From Gracilibacillus halotolerans (GTDB lineage: Bacteria; Bacillota; Bacilli; Bacillales; Amphibacillaceae), in the NCBI RefSeq assembly GCF_014206945.1, contig NZ_JACHON010000013.1, forward strand, positions 1 to 64,000: a stretch of 64,000 nucleotides of DNA, given 5' to 3'. Under the pieces are notes generated by a model, which saw nothing but the letters and a program-made list of their open reading frames with translations, did no database searches and was not told the origin of the DNA. This document shows, piece after piece, positions 10,167 to 17,195 of this stretch (position 1 is the stretch's first letter; every line of letters starts with the position of its first letter). The position numbers and the translations under genes were made by a program.

Positions 10167-11153
10167 ATGGATACCGCTACTCATATTACAATGGGAATTG
10201 CTTTAGGTGGATTAGCTACACTTGATCCTGTTGTCCAAAGCGATACTACCTTATTTACTGCAGTTATGGTCGGAACGATTGCTGGTTCCCATGCACCTGA
10301 TTTCGATACGGTACTAAAACTGCGAAATAATGCAGCATATATACGTAACCATCGCGGCATTACACATTCGATCCCTGCAGTCGTTTTCTGGGGTCTATTT
10401 ATATCAAGTATCATTTACTTTTTTGTTCCTGATGTAAACTTTCTTCATTTATGGTTATGGACGTTTTTAGCTGTGATTTTACACGTATTCGTTGATATAT
10501 TTAACGCCTACGGTACGCAAGCATATCGTCCATTTTCGAATAAATGGGTAGCCCATGGATTTATCAGTACCTTCGATCCTTATATCTTTAACTTCCATGT
10601 TATTGGTATTATTGCGTGGATACTTGGTGCCAACCCTGGCTATACATGGCTTACCATATATTTCATTATTTTTCTTTACTATATAAAAAGGTATTTAGAT
10701 AAACGAGAAATTGTGAAATTAATTAAACAACATTTTGACCACGTAGAATTTATCGCCACATCACCTACTACGAAGCAAAACATATGGCGCATCGCTCTTA
10801 CAACAGAAGATGCCTATTATGTAGGACGAGTAGAAGATGGTCATATTAAAATGATGGATCGGTTTAAACGAGAGCCGTTACCTGATACTCCCTTTGTACA
10901 GATAGCAAAACAAGATAAAAATATATCCGCCTTTTTATCTTTTTCCCCAATTTATCGATGGGAAATAAATTATTATGATGACTTTAACGAGCTTCGTCTT
11001 TATGATTTACGCTATCGAAATGACGGTCATTATCCGTTTATCGCTGTCGTTCACATTGACGATAATAACTGTATTATGAATTCTTTTACCGGATGGGTTT
11101 ACTCTGAACGAAAACTGCAGAACAAACTGAATACCGGAGAACGAATGGTTTAA
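10167..11153 (+). CDS. yfhP: YfhP-like membrane metal-dependent hydrolase (YdjM family)
   Basis: About 328-residue integral membrane protein. The N-terminus carries the family's His/Asp motifs: ATHITMGIALGG, HAPDFDT and HRGITHSI, with several membrane helices to about residue 190 and a soluble C-terminal half. I start it at ATG 10167 (MDTATH), which matches relatives and follows AAAGGAG; an in-frame ATG at 10131 would add 12 untypical residues. Known relatives include YdjM and B. subtilis YfhP. The substrate is not known. Divergent from mutY. Confidence 0.9.
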   Translation: MDTATHITMGIALGGLATLDPVVQSDTTLFTAVMVGTIAGSHAPDFDTVLKLRNNAAYIRNHRGITHSIPAVVFWGLFISSIIYFFVPDVNFLHLWLWTFLAVILHVFVDIFNAYGTQAYRPFSNKWVAHGFISTFDPYIFNFHVIGIIAWILGANPGYTWLTIYFIIFLYYIKRYLDKREIVKLIKQHFDHVEFIATSPTTKQNIWRIALTTEDAYYVGRVEDGHIKMMDRFKREPLPDTPFVQIAKQDKNISAFLSFSPIYRWEINYYDDFNELRLYDLRYRNDGHYPFIAVVHIDDNNCIMNSFTGWVYSERKLQNKLNTGERMV

Positions 11154-11181
11154 CCATATGAATAAAACAATTAATAAACGT

Positions 11182-11222
11182 AAAAAAGCCTGTAATCAAC
11201 ATTGGTTGTTACAGGCTTTTTT
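11182..11222. terminator. Bidirectional terminator between yfhP and a small membrane gene
   Basis: Long stem AAAAAAGCCTGTAA / TTACAGGCTTTTTT with a CAAC/GTTG inner part. It has a T-run on both strands and lies between convergent genes. Confidence 0.85.
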
Positions 11223-11223
11223 A

Positions 11224-11508
11224 TTACGCACTTTGGTGGCGGTTTGAATCATAAACTGCCGTAATTAATAATGCTGTTGTTGCAGCCATCAAACATGCAA
11301 TTCCCCATCCGCCAAATCCAGCACCGAGAATCTCTACTCGGCTCATAGAGCTAGATAGTGTTAAAAACACTAGGCCAACAAAGAAAACAACCGCACCTGG
11401 TATATAGGTTGCAAAGCTTTTTGCAGGTTTTGCTTTCCCAAAAACTACATTTAAAATTACAACAAGTACAGTTAACACTGCCCAAATGATTACCGTTGCT
11501 TGAGCCAT
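11224..11508 (-). CDS. Small three-helix membrane protein
   Basis: 94 residues with three clear hydrophobic segments (about 5-22, 32-52 and 62-85) and a short polar tail ending DSNRHQSA. An adequate ribosome site (GAGGTGACA) precedes ATG 11508. It loosely recalls YesK-like small membrane proteins, but I cannot assign it. Convergent with yfhP and sharing its terminator. Function unknown. Confidence 0.65.
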   Translation of the reverse strand: MAQATVIIWAVLTVLVVILNVVFGKAKPAKSFATYIPGAVVFFVGLVFLTLSSSMSRVEILGAGFGGWGIACLMAATTALLITAVYDSNRHQSA

Positions 11509-11596
11509 ATTGTCACCTCATAATAATGATTATATCAATAGTTATATCCATTATAGTTTACATTTGAATATAGGTAAAGTCAATGAAACGCATTCT

Positions 11597-11932
11597 TTAA
11601 GCCTCTACTTTTTGTCCTAATAATGACATTGGAATAGCTTCCTCTGTCTCGACTTTTTGATTCAATAGGTTAATACGGTGTCCCCATGCAAAAACACCTT
11701 TCTTATAAGTGATTTCGAATGTATGACCAGGATCCCCTAACAATTCATAGCGCTCCCCTTTTTTAAATTCATCCGGGTTCACCATATAGGCAGCAGCCAT
11801 TTGCATTTTTCGGACGATGATTTCATACTCACTTACATTTCCTAACTGCTCCGCTTTCTGTGCTTGTTCCTTCAACTTGCTTATCTCTTTACGAAGTTCC
11901 CCTACCGTATACGTGCTATATCTTCTTTCCAT
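11597..11932 (-). CDS. yfhH: YfhH-like protein, DUF1811
   Basis: 111-residue cytoplasmic protein matching B. subtilis YfhH over its length: N-terminal MERRYSTYTVGEL, a charged helix region (residues 10-45), AAAYMVNPDEFKKGERY, then FAWGHRI. No enzymatic motif. In B. subtilis it lies next to recX (yfhG); here recX is 2.2 kb away, with an AraC regulator, a broken gene and a HAD gene inserted between. Function unknown. Confidence 0.88.
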   Translation of the reverse strand: MERRYSTYTVGELRKEISKLKEQAQKAEQLGNVSEYEIIVRKMQMAAAYMVNPDEFKKGERYELLGDPGHTFEITYKKGVFAWGHRINLLNQKVETEEAIPMSLLGQKVEA

Positions 11933-12125
11933 TATGCCACCCCAACCATAGTTATTACGTTTATTTTAACATAAGATGTCGCTCATAGAAGTAATTCGAA
12001 TTTGAGCTTTTAATGGAAGAGCAGTTCTAGTACATTTTTCATTGGAAACACACACTGTTAGTTATGTTAAGTTATGCTATAGTACATTAAAATAAAACTA
12101 AGATAGGCTAAAGGTGGGAAAGTAA

Positions 12126-13001
12126 ATGGACCACGTCCTTTCTGTAAAATATCGTATCGATGGAAATCCAAAATTAAATCAATTTCATTCACATGAAGAT
12201 TTTGAAATATTTATGTTTCACGAAGGTGTCTGTCGTTATTTTGTAAACAATCAAATTTACGATTTGGAACCTGGGGATATATTGCTAATAAGCGGACTTG
12301 TTCTTCATCGACCAAATATTTTGGAGGGTACTTCCTATATCCGTAGTCATGTTCATTTTCATCCTGATTCTATCTTAAGGACTTTAGAAGCTGTGAAAGC
12401 TGAGAAGCTATTAGACATGTTTCAAAATCAACACTGCCTAATTCGCTCTGATAATAGCGCGGTTCTTCATTCCGTAGATTCCGTCTTTAATCGAATGAGT
12501 GAAGTATCTCTATCTCACACATATAAGCAAGCCGAAAAAGAATGGGAGCTCCATTTCTTATTGGCTCAATTACTCGTGCAAATCAGCCATTTATCACGAA
12601 CAGATGAAGCGATTCAACATGTACACTCGAGTATAAAAATGGAGCATGCAGAAAAAATCGCTGTTTATATCCAAGAAAATTTCTCATCTTATTTTACTAT
12701 CGCAGATATTGCGGACCATCTATGTTTTCACAAATCTTATGTTTCACACGTATTCAAAGAAATGACTGGTTACACCATTATGGAATACGTTATGCATACT
12801 CGTCTTAGACATGCGCGATATTTATTAGAAGCTAAGGCGAAAATGCCAATTGAAGAAGTTGCCTATGAGAGTGGATTTGAAAATGCCTCTCACTTTAGTC
12901 GCTATTTTAAAGGGAAACTAGGAATTTCTCCTAAAGAATATAGAAAGAAACGATTAGAGATTTTTCAGATTGGTCATCCGTCTACTCGACCTAGAGTTTA
13001 A
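12126..13001 (+). CDS. AraC-family transcriptional regulator with cupin sensor
   Basis: 291 residues. The N-terminal cupin (about 1-130; FHSHEDFEIFMFHEG, LEPGDILLI) should bind a small ligand, probably a sugar. The C-terminal AraC pair of helix-turn-helix motifs occupies about 185-280, with YVSHVFKEMTGYTIMEY and ASHFSRYFKGKLGISPKEYR. GGTGG precedes the start. The next gene is the remnant of a Gfo/Idh-type oxidoreductase, so this regulator probably once controlled a sugar-use operon that has been lost. Confidence 0.88.
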   Translation: MDHVLSVKYRIDGNPKLNQFHSHEDFEIFMFHEGVCRYFVNNQIYDLEPGDILLISGLVLHRPNILEGTSYIRSHVHFHPDSILRTLEAVKAEKLLDMFQNQHCLIRSDNSAVLHSVDSVFNRMSEVSLSHTYKQAEKEWELHFLLAQLLVQISHLSRTDEAIQHVHSSIKMEHAEKIAVYIQENFSSYFTIADIADHLCFHKSYVSHVFKEMTGYTIMEYVMHTRLRHARYLLEAKAKMPIEEVAYESGFENASHFSRYFKGKLGISPKEYRKKRLEIFQIGHPSTRPRV

Positions 13002-13044
13002 CCCTCAGTAACAACTAATTATAAGAAAGGGTGGAATGTAGTCC

Positions 13045-13293
13045 ATGCGAAATTTAAGATTAGGGATAGTTGGGTGGAATGCTGAAGTAAAGGCATATAT
13101 ATCTTTTATTGAAGATGGTTTAATTCAAGAGGTACAAGTCGTAGCCATTTATATTCCGGATTCTCGCGTAATGGAAGAAGTTCAAGCATATTATCCATTT
13201 ATTCCTGTCTATCGAGACTATCGTGAAATGATACGACAACAACGCGTAGAAGCAGTACTTAGTTTTCACCCCTCCCTTCAATACTCTACATAG
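13045..13293 (+). pseudogene. N-terminal fragment of a Gfo/Idh/MocA oxidoreductase
   Basis: Only 82 codons remain of a family whose members usually have 330-400 residues. The Rossmann start is recognisable (LRLGIVGWNAEVKAYISFI), followed by a second beta-alpha unit and the typical YRDYREMIRQQRVEAVLSFHPS stretch that precedes the substrate domain. Reading ends at TAG, and no continuation can be seen in the next 80 bases before the HAD gene. A good ribosome site (AAAGGGTGG) survives. It is probably the leftover of a sugar-catabolic operon partnered with the AraC regulator. Confidence 0.75.
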
Positions 13294-13376
13294 GGCTGGG
13301 TTGATTCGGTTGCTTTCATTTATCCTTGAACGATATACTATAAGTGATGGAATTACACAAAAGAAAGGACATCACA

Positions 13377-14171
13377 ATGGTTAAATTATTTGCAACTGAC
13401 TTGGATGGAACTTTGCTCAAAAAAGGGAGACATATTGCCCCAGATGATATTGCAGCACTTCATACATTGGAAGATCATCATATCGATTTTGCGATTGCAA
13501 CAGGCAGAATGGATAGAGAAATTATGGTGATTAATGAACAAATCAAATTAAACGGGCATCGAGTTAGTCAGAATGGCGCATTTACCCTGACTAATAAAAG
13601 TGAGCTTATTTATCAAAAGACATTTGATATCAATACAAGCAAAAAAATCCATCTAGAGGTGATGGACTTTCCAAATCCTTACTGTATCTCTACAGCGGAT
13701 GAAATTTTTGTTTCGAAAATAACAGAAGATCTCAAACATTTAGAGGGAGAGCTTTTCTTTCCATTAAAAGAAGGTGTCGACTTTCTTGATAAATATGGTG
13801 ACTCGTTTCTTCCTAGTAAATTTATGCTTTTCGGTGAAACAGATGAACTTGTTGCCTATCAAAAGAATATCATGCAAGATATAGCTGACGTAGCCGAAAC
13901 GTACATTTCAGATCCTCATTGCTTGGATATTGTACCTAAAGGTGTTAGTAAATCACTTGGATTGCGCAAATTAGCCGAACATTTACAAATAGATCCGACT
14001 GAAATAGCAGTAATCGGAGATTCGTTTAATGATTTACCAATGTTCCAAATGACGCCTCATAGCTTCGCAATGGCTACAGCACCAAAAGAGGTTCAAAACC
14101 ACGCAACATATGTAGTAGATAGTGTGAAAGAAGCGGTAGAACTTGTAACACAGAAAGTCTCCGCTCTATAA
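13377..14171 (+). CDS. HAD-superfamily phosphatase, Cof type (IIB)
   Basis: 264-residue cytoplasmic hydrolase. Motif I DLDGTLL (nucleophile Asp) is at the N-terminus, motif II is in ATGRM, and motifs III/IV are in KGVSKSLGLRKLA and IGDSFNDLPMF. The cap domain lies in the middle, as in Cof-type members that dephosphorylate sugar phosphates or flavin precursors. The start is ATG 13377, after AAAGGA; the in-frame GTG at 13344 has no ribosome site. It converges tightly on recX (1 base between stops). Specific substrate unknown. Confidence 0.88.
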   Translation: MVKLFATDLDGTLLKKGRHIAPDDIAALHTLEDHHIDFAIATGRMDREIMVINEQIKLNGHRVSQNGAFTLTNKSELIYQKTFDINTSKKIHLEVMDFPNPYCISTADEIFVSKITEDLKHLEGELFFPLKEGVDFLDKYGDSFLPSKFMLFGETDELVAYQKNIMQDIADVAETYISDPHCLDIVPKGVSKSLGLRKLAEHLQIDPTEIAVIGDSFNDLPMFQMTPHSFAMATAPKEVQNHATYVVDSVKEAVELVTQKVSAL

Positions 14172-14172
14172 T

Positions 14173-14985
14173 TTACGATTCCAAGTGCTCATTGAGAAAT
14201 CGATCAATGAGCGCGGAATCAAATCCTTTTCGAAATAAAGCTGCTTTTACTTTTTGTTGTAATAGATATCCACTATCCTTCTTACTATATTTCCGCGCAA
14301 ATTTCTCTCCTTGTATTCGTAAGGCTTCATATTCGTGATCTTCGTCCTTCTCTAGATCTGCTTCCTTAATAGCTTCTTGAATCACATCTTGGCTAAATCC
14401 TTTTTGCATAAGTGACGTTTTCATAGAACGCACTTGATCTTGAAACGACTTTTTACTAGTTGGACGAAAGTTTTTACTTACCCATTTAATAAGCTTGTCT
14501 AATTGTTTCTCATATGTGTACTTCGTTATTGCAGCCTCTGCATCAGATGCAGTTACACCTTTTTGCATTAATTCCCTCTTTATAAATTGAGGTCCCTTTG
14601 TCGATGTATTTATTCTCGTTGAAACAAACGCATCCGCAAATGCACCATCATCCAACAAACCTTCTATTTCCAACTTTTCAATAATCGGTTGTATCGTCTC
14701 TTCATCTATTTCTTTTTTTTCTAAATAATCGCTCATTTCTTTTTTCGTGCGCATGCGATAGCTTAAGTATCGTATTGACATATTATACGCTCGGGATTGG
14801 TCATCCTTCTGTTGAATTGCTTCGATTGTCTTATTTTCAAGTGTCATACCTTTACGCAAATTAAAATCGATAAGCGTCTTTTCATCTACACTAAAACGGT
14901 AAACCTCTTTTCCATTCTCTAACAAGAATACATTGTAACGTTCACTATTCCGTTTCTGTACGGAGATTTTTGCTATGACGTGCAT
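14173..14985 (-). CDS. recX: Regulatory protein RecX
   Basis: About 270 residues, the long form found in Bacillus. Three-helix repeats are visible: RAYNMSIRYLSYRMRTKKEMSDYL, the conserved GLLDDGAFADAFV, and C-terminal KAALFRKGF. RecX binds RecA filaments and modulates strand exchange. The ATG at 14985 follows GAGGTG; a GTG three codons upstream is less likely. Convergent with the HAD phosphatase gene. Confidence 0.93.
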   Translation of the reverse strand: MHVIAKISVQKRNSERYNVFLLENGKEVYRFSVDEKTLIDFNLRKGMTLENKTIEAIQQKDDQSRAYNMSIRYLSYRMRTKKEMSDYLEKKEIDEETIQPIIEKLEIEGLLDDGAFADAFVSTRINTSTKGPQFIKRELMQKGVTASDAEAAITKYTYEKQLDKLIKWVSKNFRPTSKKSFQDQVRSMKTSLMQKGFSQDVIQEAIKEADLEKDEDHEYEALRIQGEKFARKYSKKDSGYLLQQKVKAALFRKGFDSALIDRFLNEHLES

Positions 14986-15191
14986 TTCTATCACCTCGGT
15001 ACTATCTTACCACACAAACAAACGTTCTTCTACCTAAATAAAATATTTTTAAAATCAGTCATATTCCTTTAAATTAACGTATATTAACCAATATAAGCGG
15101 TTTTGTAATGATATATTTACGATAAATGAATAATACTTTACATAACTTCATATTACGGCAAAAATTTCATAAAAAATTTTCGTTTTTCCTA

Positions 15192-15220
15192 TTTACAACG
15201 ATTATTGAATTGTGTAATAT
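15192..15220 (+). promoter_or_regulatory. SigA-type promoter of the tRNA-like leader
   Basis: -35 TTTACA (15192-15197), 17-base spacer, -10 TAATAT (15215-15220). Transcription should begin near 15227, about 25 bases before the tRNA-like RNA and about 190 before the GNAT start codon. Confidence 0.6.
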
Positions 15221-15250
15221 ATAGATACTTCAATGATACCTAATCATTAT

Positions 15251-15321
15251 TTCTGGGAAGGCAAATGGTGAGCCACCAGCTTAAATGCTGGTCCTAGTGG
15301 GTTCGATTCCCACCCCGAATT
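15251..15321 (+). ncRNA. tRNA-like RNA element
   Basis: A 71-base cloverleaf-like sequence. The T-arm is canonical (GTGGG, loop TTCGATT, CCCAC at 15297-15313). The D-arm is GGC, loop AAATGGTGA, GCC (15260-15274). An anticodon-like arm has a 6-bp stem ACCAGC/GCTGGT around TTAAAT (15275-15292). It departs from a working tRNA: the anticodon loop has 6 (or 8) bases instead of 7, the acceptor stem 15251-15257 with 15314-15320 has two mismatches and a G-T pair, the variable loop is only 4 bases and no CCA follows. It may be a tRNA mimic or a decayed tRNA. A tRNA-like RNA has been described in Bacillus cereus (tRNA-Other); whether this one is related is not known. Confidence 0.6.
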
Positions 15322-15411
15322 TTTGTTAGCAGTTTGATAAAAATTCGAGGGTGAGGGGTCAGCTCTACAGTTCTGCCCGTATTTTCACCCTCCAATTAAT
15401 GTGTAGGAGGG
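15313..15411 (+). promoter_or_regulatory. Switch-like 5' leader of the GNAT gene
   Basis: Three stems can form, and they compete. Stem A pairs 15313-15324 with 15339-15351 (core GAATTTTT/AAAAATTC) and takes up the 3' acceptor strand of the tRNA-like element. Stem B pairs GAGGGTGA 15347-15354 with TCACCCTC 15385-15392 (8 bp, perfect). Stem C pairs CCCTCC 15388-15393 with GGAGGG 15406-15411, which is the ribosome site of the downstream gene. B and C share bases 15388-15392 and exclude each other, so B should free and C should mask the ribosome site. The pairing is seen in the sequence; regulation is inferred. Confidence 0.6.
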
Positions 15412-15418
15412 ATTTTTT

Positions 15419-15970
15419 ATGCTTAAAAAACGAGATGTAACGGAAGCTCCCATTCTTTATGATTTAATGAAGCACCCAGACGTGTTTCCTTACGTTAGAC
15501 ATAAAGCGTACTCCACAGATGAATTCTATTTCTTAACGAAAAAGACCATCGAGGCAGAAGAGCAAGGAGAACTGATTTCCAGAACAATAGTAGATGAACA
15601 ATATAATCCAATTGGAACCATTAACTTATTTGACATAGAAAATAACGCTGGTTATCTTGCTACTTGGATAGGTAAGGATTACCATGGTAAAGGTTATAAT
15701 AAGTTAGCGAAAGACGCTTTTTTCCATGAATTATTCTATGAAATAAATTTGGATGCCATTTTTATAAAAATTAGAAAATCAAATATACGCTCATTGAAAG
15801 CTATTTTAAAAATACCGTATGTCGCATATGGGAATGATCGTTTTCAAGAGGCTTATGAAAAAATCAACATCGATTCACAAGAAGATCCAATTTATGATTT
15901 GTATGTTATTACGAAAGACAATTACTTTGCGTATCAAGAAACGTGTAAAGAGAATGAGCAAGTTATTTAA
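15419..15970 (+). CDS. GNAT-family N-acetyltransferase (RimJ/RimL-like)
   Basis: 183-residue cytoplasmic enzyme that should transfer an acetyl group from acetyl-CoA. The acetyl-CoA loop lies at residues 84-93 (IGKDYHGKGY), preceded by the GTINLFDIE and AGYLATW strands of the fold. The ATG follows AGGAGGG by 7 bases. The acceptor is unknown; relatives acetylate ribosomal protein N-termini, antibiotics or, in GNAT toxins, aminoacyl-tRNA. Its mRNA carries a tRNA-like element and an alternative-pairing leader, which is unusual. A DnaA-box cluster begins at its stop codon. Confidence 0.85.
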   Translation: MLKKRDVTEAPILYDLMKHPDVFPYVRHKAYSTDEFYFLTKKTIEAEEQGELISRTIVDEQYNPIGTINLFDIENNAGYLATWIGKDYHGKGYNKLAKDAFFHELFYEINLDAIFIKIRKSNIRSLKAILKIPYVAYGNDRFQEAYEKINIDSQEDPIYDLYVITKDNYFAYQETCKENEQVI

Positions 15971-16133
15971 TTACCCACAGAGGTTATCCACAAAGTTGTG
16001 AATACTGTGAATAACATCTGTGGATTCTTATTGGGCAAGACTTGGTTTTTGCACTGGTTTTTTGCTTATTTTTGTGGATAATGTGGATAAACCTGTTGAT
16101 TACTTAAAACAAAAGGATTTATGTTGTGGATAA
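15971..16133. promoter_or_regulatory. DnaA-box cluster
   Basis: Four perfect DnaA boxes: TTATCCACA at 15984-15992 and TGTGGATAA at 16073-16081, 16082-16090 and 16125-16133. Two further sites have one mismatch: TTACCCACA 15971-15979 and TGTGAATAA 16006-16014. The two at 16073-16090 are directly adjacent. No dnaA, dnaN or other origin gene is nearby, so it resembles the DnaA-binding clusters known outside oriC in B. subtilis. The rest of the gap to 16342 shows nothing else that I can name. Confidence 0.8.
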
Positions 16134-16342
16134 CGAAAATAGTTTTCATGTCATAGAAACAGCGTATTTGACAATTCATTACTAGAAGCGTATTTTTTAA
16201 AATGACTCGTTAATCTGTCTAAAACCGAGCAAGTTGACAACACTATACTCAGACATACTCTATTTGCTACAATAAGAGTAATGCTAGTATGCGTTAAGAT
16301 ATATGTACGTATTAGCAGGACAGATTGGAAAGGTGATGCTTC

Positions 16343-16588
16343 ATGGGAATTGTCGTCGTAGAAATATGCGATAGCAATTTGTTAAATACGTTAGATGTTG
16401 AGTCCATTATCGAATCAGAATACCCTGAAGTAGCCGTTCTGATAAATGACTGCTTGAATTATTGTGGTCTTTGTAGATTAAAGCCGTATGCTCTGGTTAA
16501 CAACCGACGTATTCACGGTAAAACACCAGAAGAGACATTAGATAAGATCCGTGCAGCCATTGAAGAAGAATTGGCTATTTATCAATAA
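16343..16588 (+). CDS. DUF1450 protein, YuzB-like
   Basis: 81-residue small protein with the DUF1450 pattern: N-terminal VVEICDSN, a central CLNYCGLCRLKPYALVNN with three closely spaced cysteines, and C-terminal TPEETLDKIRAAIEE. Known relatives in B. subtilis include YuzB, whose role is not established; the cysteines suggest metal binding or thiol chemistry. AAAGGTGATG precedes the start. It ends at its own terminator, back to back with the tRNA-Ala terminator. Confidence 0.85.
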   Translation: MGIVVVEICDSNLLNTLDVESIIESEYPEVAVLINDCLNYCGLCRLKPYALVNNRRIHGKTPEETLDKIRAAIEEELAIYQ

Positions 16589-16593
16589 TAAAA

Positions 16594-16626
16594 AAATCTC
16601 CCGCTATCTTAAGAGGGAGATTTTCT
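16594..16626 (+). terminator. Terminator of the DUF1450 gene
   Basis: Perfect stem AAATCTCCC / GGGAGATTT (16594-16602 with 16615-16623), followed by a T-rich stretch. Confidence 0.8.
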
Positions 16627-16646
16627 ACTTTTTAAAATAAAAAAAG

Positions 16647-16666
16647 ACAGCGTTTGCTTCCGCTGT
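16647..16666 (-). terminator. Terminator of tRNA-Ala
   Basis: Stem ACAGCG/CGCTGT with an 8-base loop, followed on the minus strand by CTTTTTTTATTTT. It lies 10 bases after the tRNA. Confidence 0.75.
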
Positions 16667-16676
16667 TCTTCTGGTA

Positions 16677-16747
16677 TGGAGCTAAGGGGAATCGAACCCC
16701 TGATTCCACAATGCCATTGTGGCGTATTCCCGCTATACTATAGCCCC
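16677..16747 (-). tRNA. tRNA-Ala (anticodon GGC)
   Basis: 71-base cloverleaf. Acceptor GGGGCTA/TAGCTCC contains the G3-U70 pair that marks alanine tRNAs; D-arm GTAT...ATAC has a short 7-base loop; anticodon arm CCACA-ATGGCAT-TGTGG reads GGC; T-arm AGGGG-TTCGATT-CCCCT. Discriminator A at 16677; CCA is not encoded directly after it. It stands alone with its own promoter and terminator. Confidence 0.92.
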
Positions 16748-16770
16748 ATCAAAAATTTGAGTATACATTT

Positions 16771-16798
16771 ATTATATGATGGATAACTACTTAGTCAA
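16771..16798 (-). promoter_or_regulatory. SigA promoter of tRNA-Ala
   Basis: On the minus strand: -35 TTGACT (16798-16793), 16-base spacer, -10 TATAAT (16776-16771). It lies 24 bases before the tRNA. Confidence 0.7.
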
Positions 16799-16825
16799 GC
16801 AAAGTGAAATGAATCTCTTAGGCAA

Positions 16826-17128
16826 TATCAGATAGAATGATGACTAACATTAGATAATTACCTTTTAATATCGGATATGGCCGGTCAACATTAGATAATT
16901 ACCTCACAATATCAGATGTGGCCACCCAACATTAGATTACTACCTTTCAATATCGGATATGACTCACCCAACACCTAAAAATTCTAATAATTGTGAGAAT
17001 CTGATGTTACATATCTAGAATCTAATTTTAACTGGAGTTATCCGATGTTCACCAGCAACAATCGAATATTAAATCGAAAAATCTAATGTTGTACAGCTAG
17101 AATCCAGCATTAAATTAAACAATCCCAT
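16826..17128. repeat. Helically phased 20.5-bp repeat array 2, two converging halves
   Basis: The left half has ATYnGAT-type cores (ATCAGAT, ATTAGAT, ATCGGAT) at 16827, 16849, 16870, 16890, 16911, 16931 and 16952. The right half carries the inverted family core (ATCTGAT, ATCTAAT, ATCCGAT and decayed forms) at 16999, 17020, 17040, 17061, 17081, 17102 and 17122. Spacing is 20-22 bases, mostly alternating 20 and 21. The two halves face each other around 16975-16995. It fills the gap between the tRNA-Ala promoter and the terminator of the ABC permease gene; no coding sequence is present. Confidence 0.85.
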
Positions 17129-17150
17129 TTTCACACCCTGTAATAAGGAA

Positions 17151-17184
17151 AAAAGTTGAGCCTCTAAACCACGACTCAACTTTT
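17151..17184 (-). terminator. Terminator of the YxlEFG-like operon
   Basis: Perfect 10-bp stem AAAAGTTGAG / CTCAACTTTT, with six T following on the minus strand. Confidence 0.8.
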
Positions 17185-17195
17185 ATCAACTACCT

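Noticed and set aside
15251-15321. Functional tRNA-Leu (UAA)
   Set aside because: The anticodon loop has six or eight bases, the acceptor stem is mismatched, and there is no long variable arm as in tRNA-Leu.
15192-15419. T-box leader
   Set aside because: No T-box sequence or specifier loop is visible, and the regulated gene is not an amino acid gene.
15971-16133. Chromosomal origin oriC
   Set aside because: DnaA boxes are present, but dnaA, dnaN, rpmH and an AT-rich unwinding block next to them are not.
16826-17128. CRISPR array or coding sequence
   Set aside because: Cores are 7 bases with degenerate spacers; no long open frame and no cas genes.
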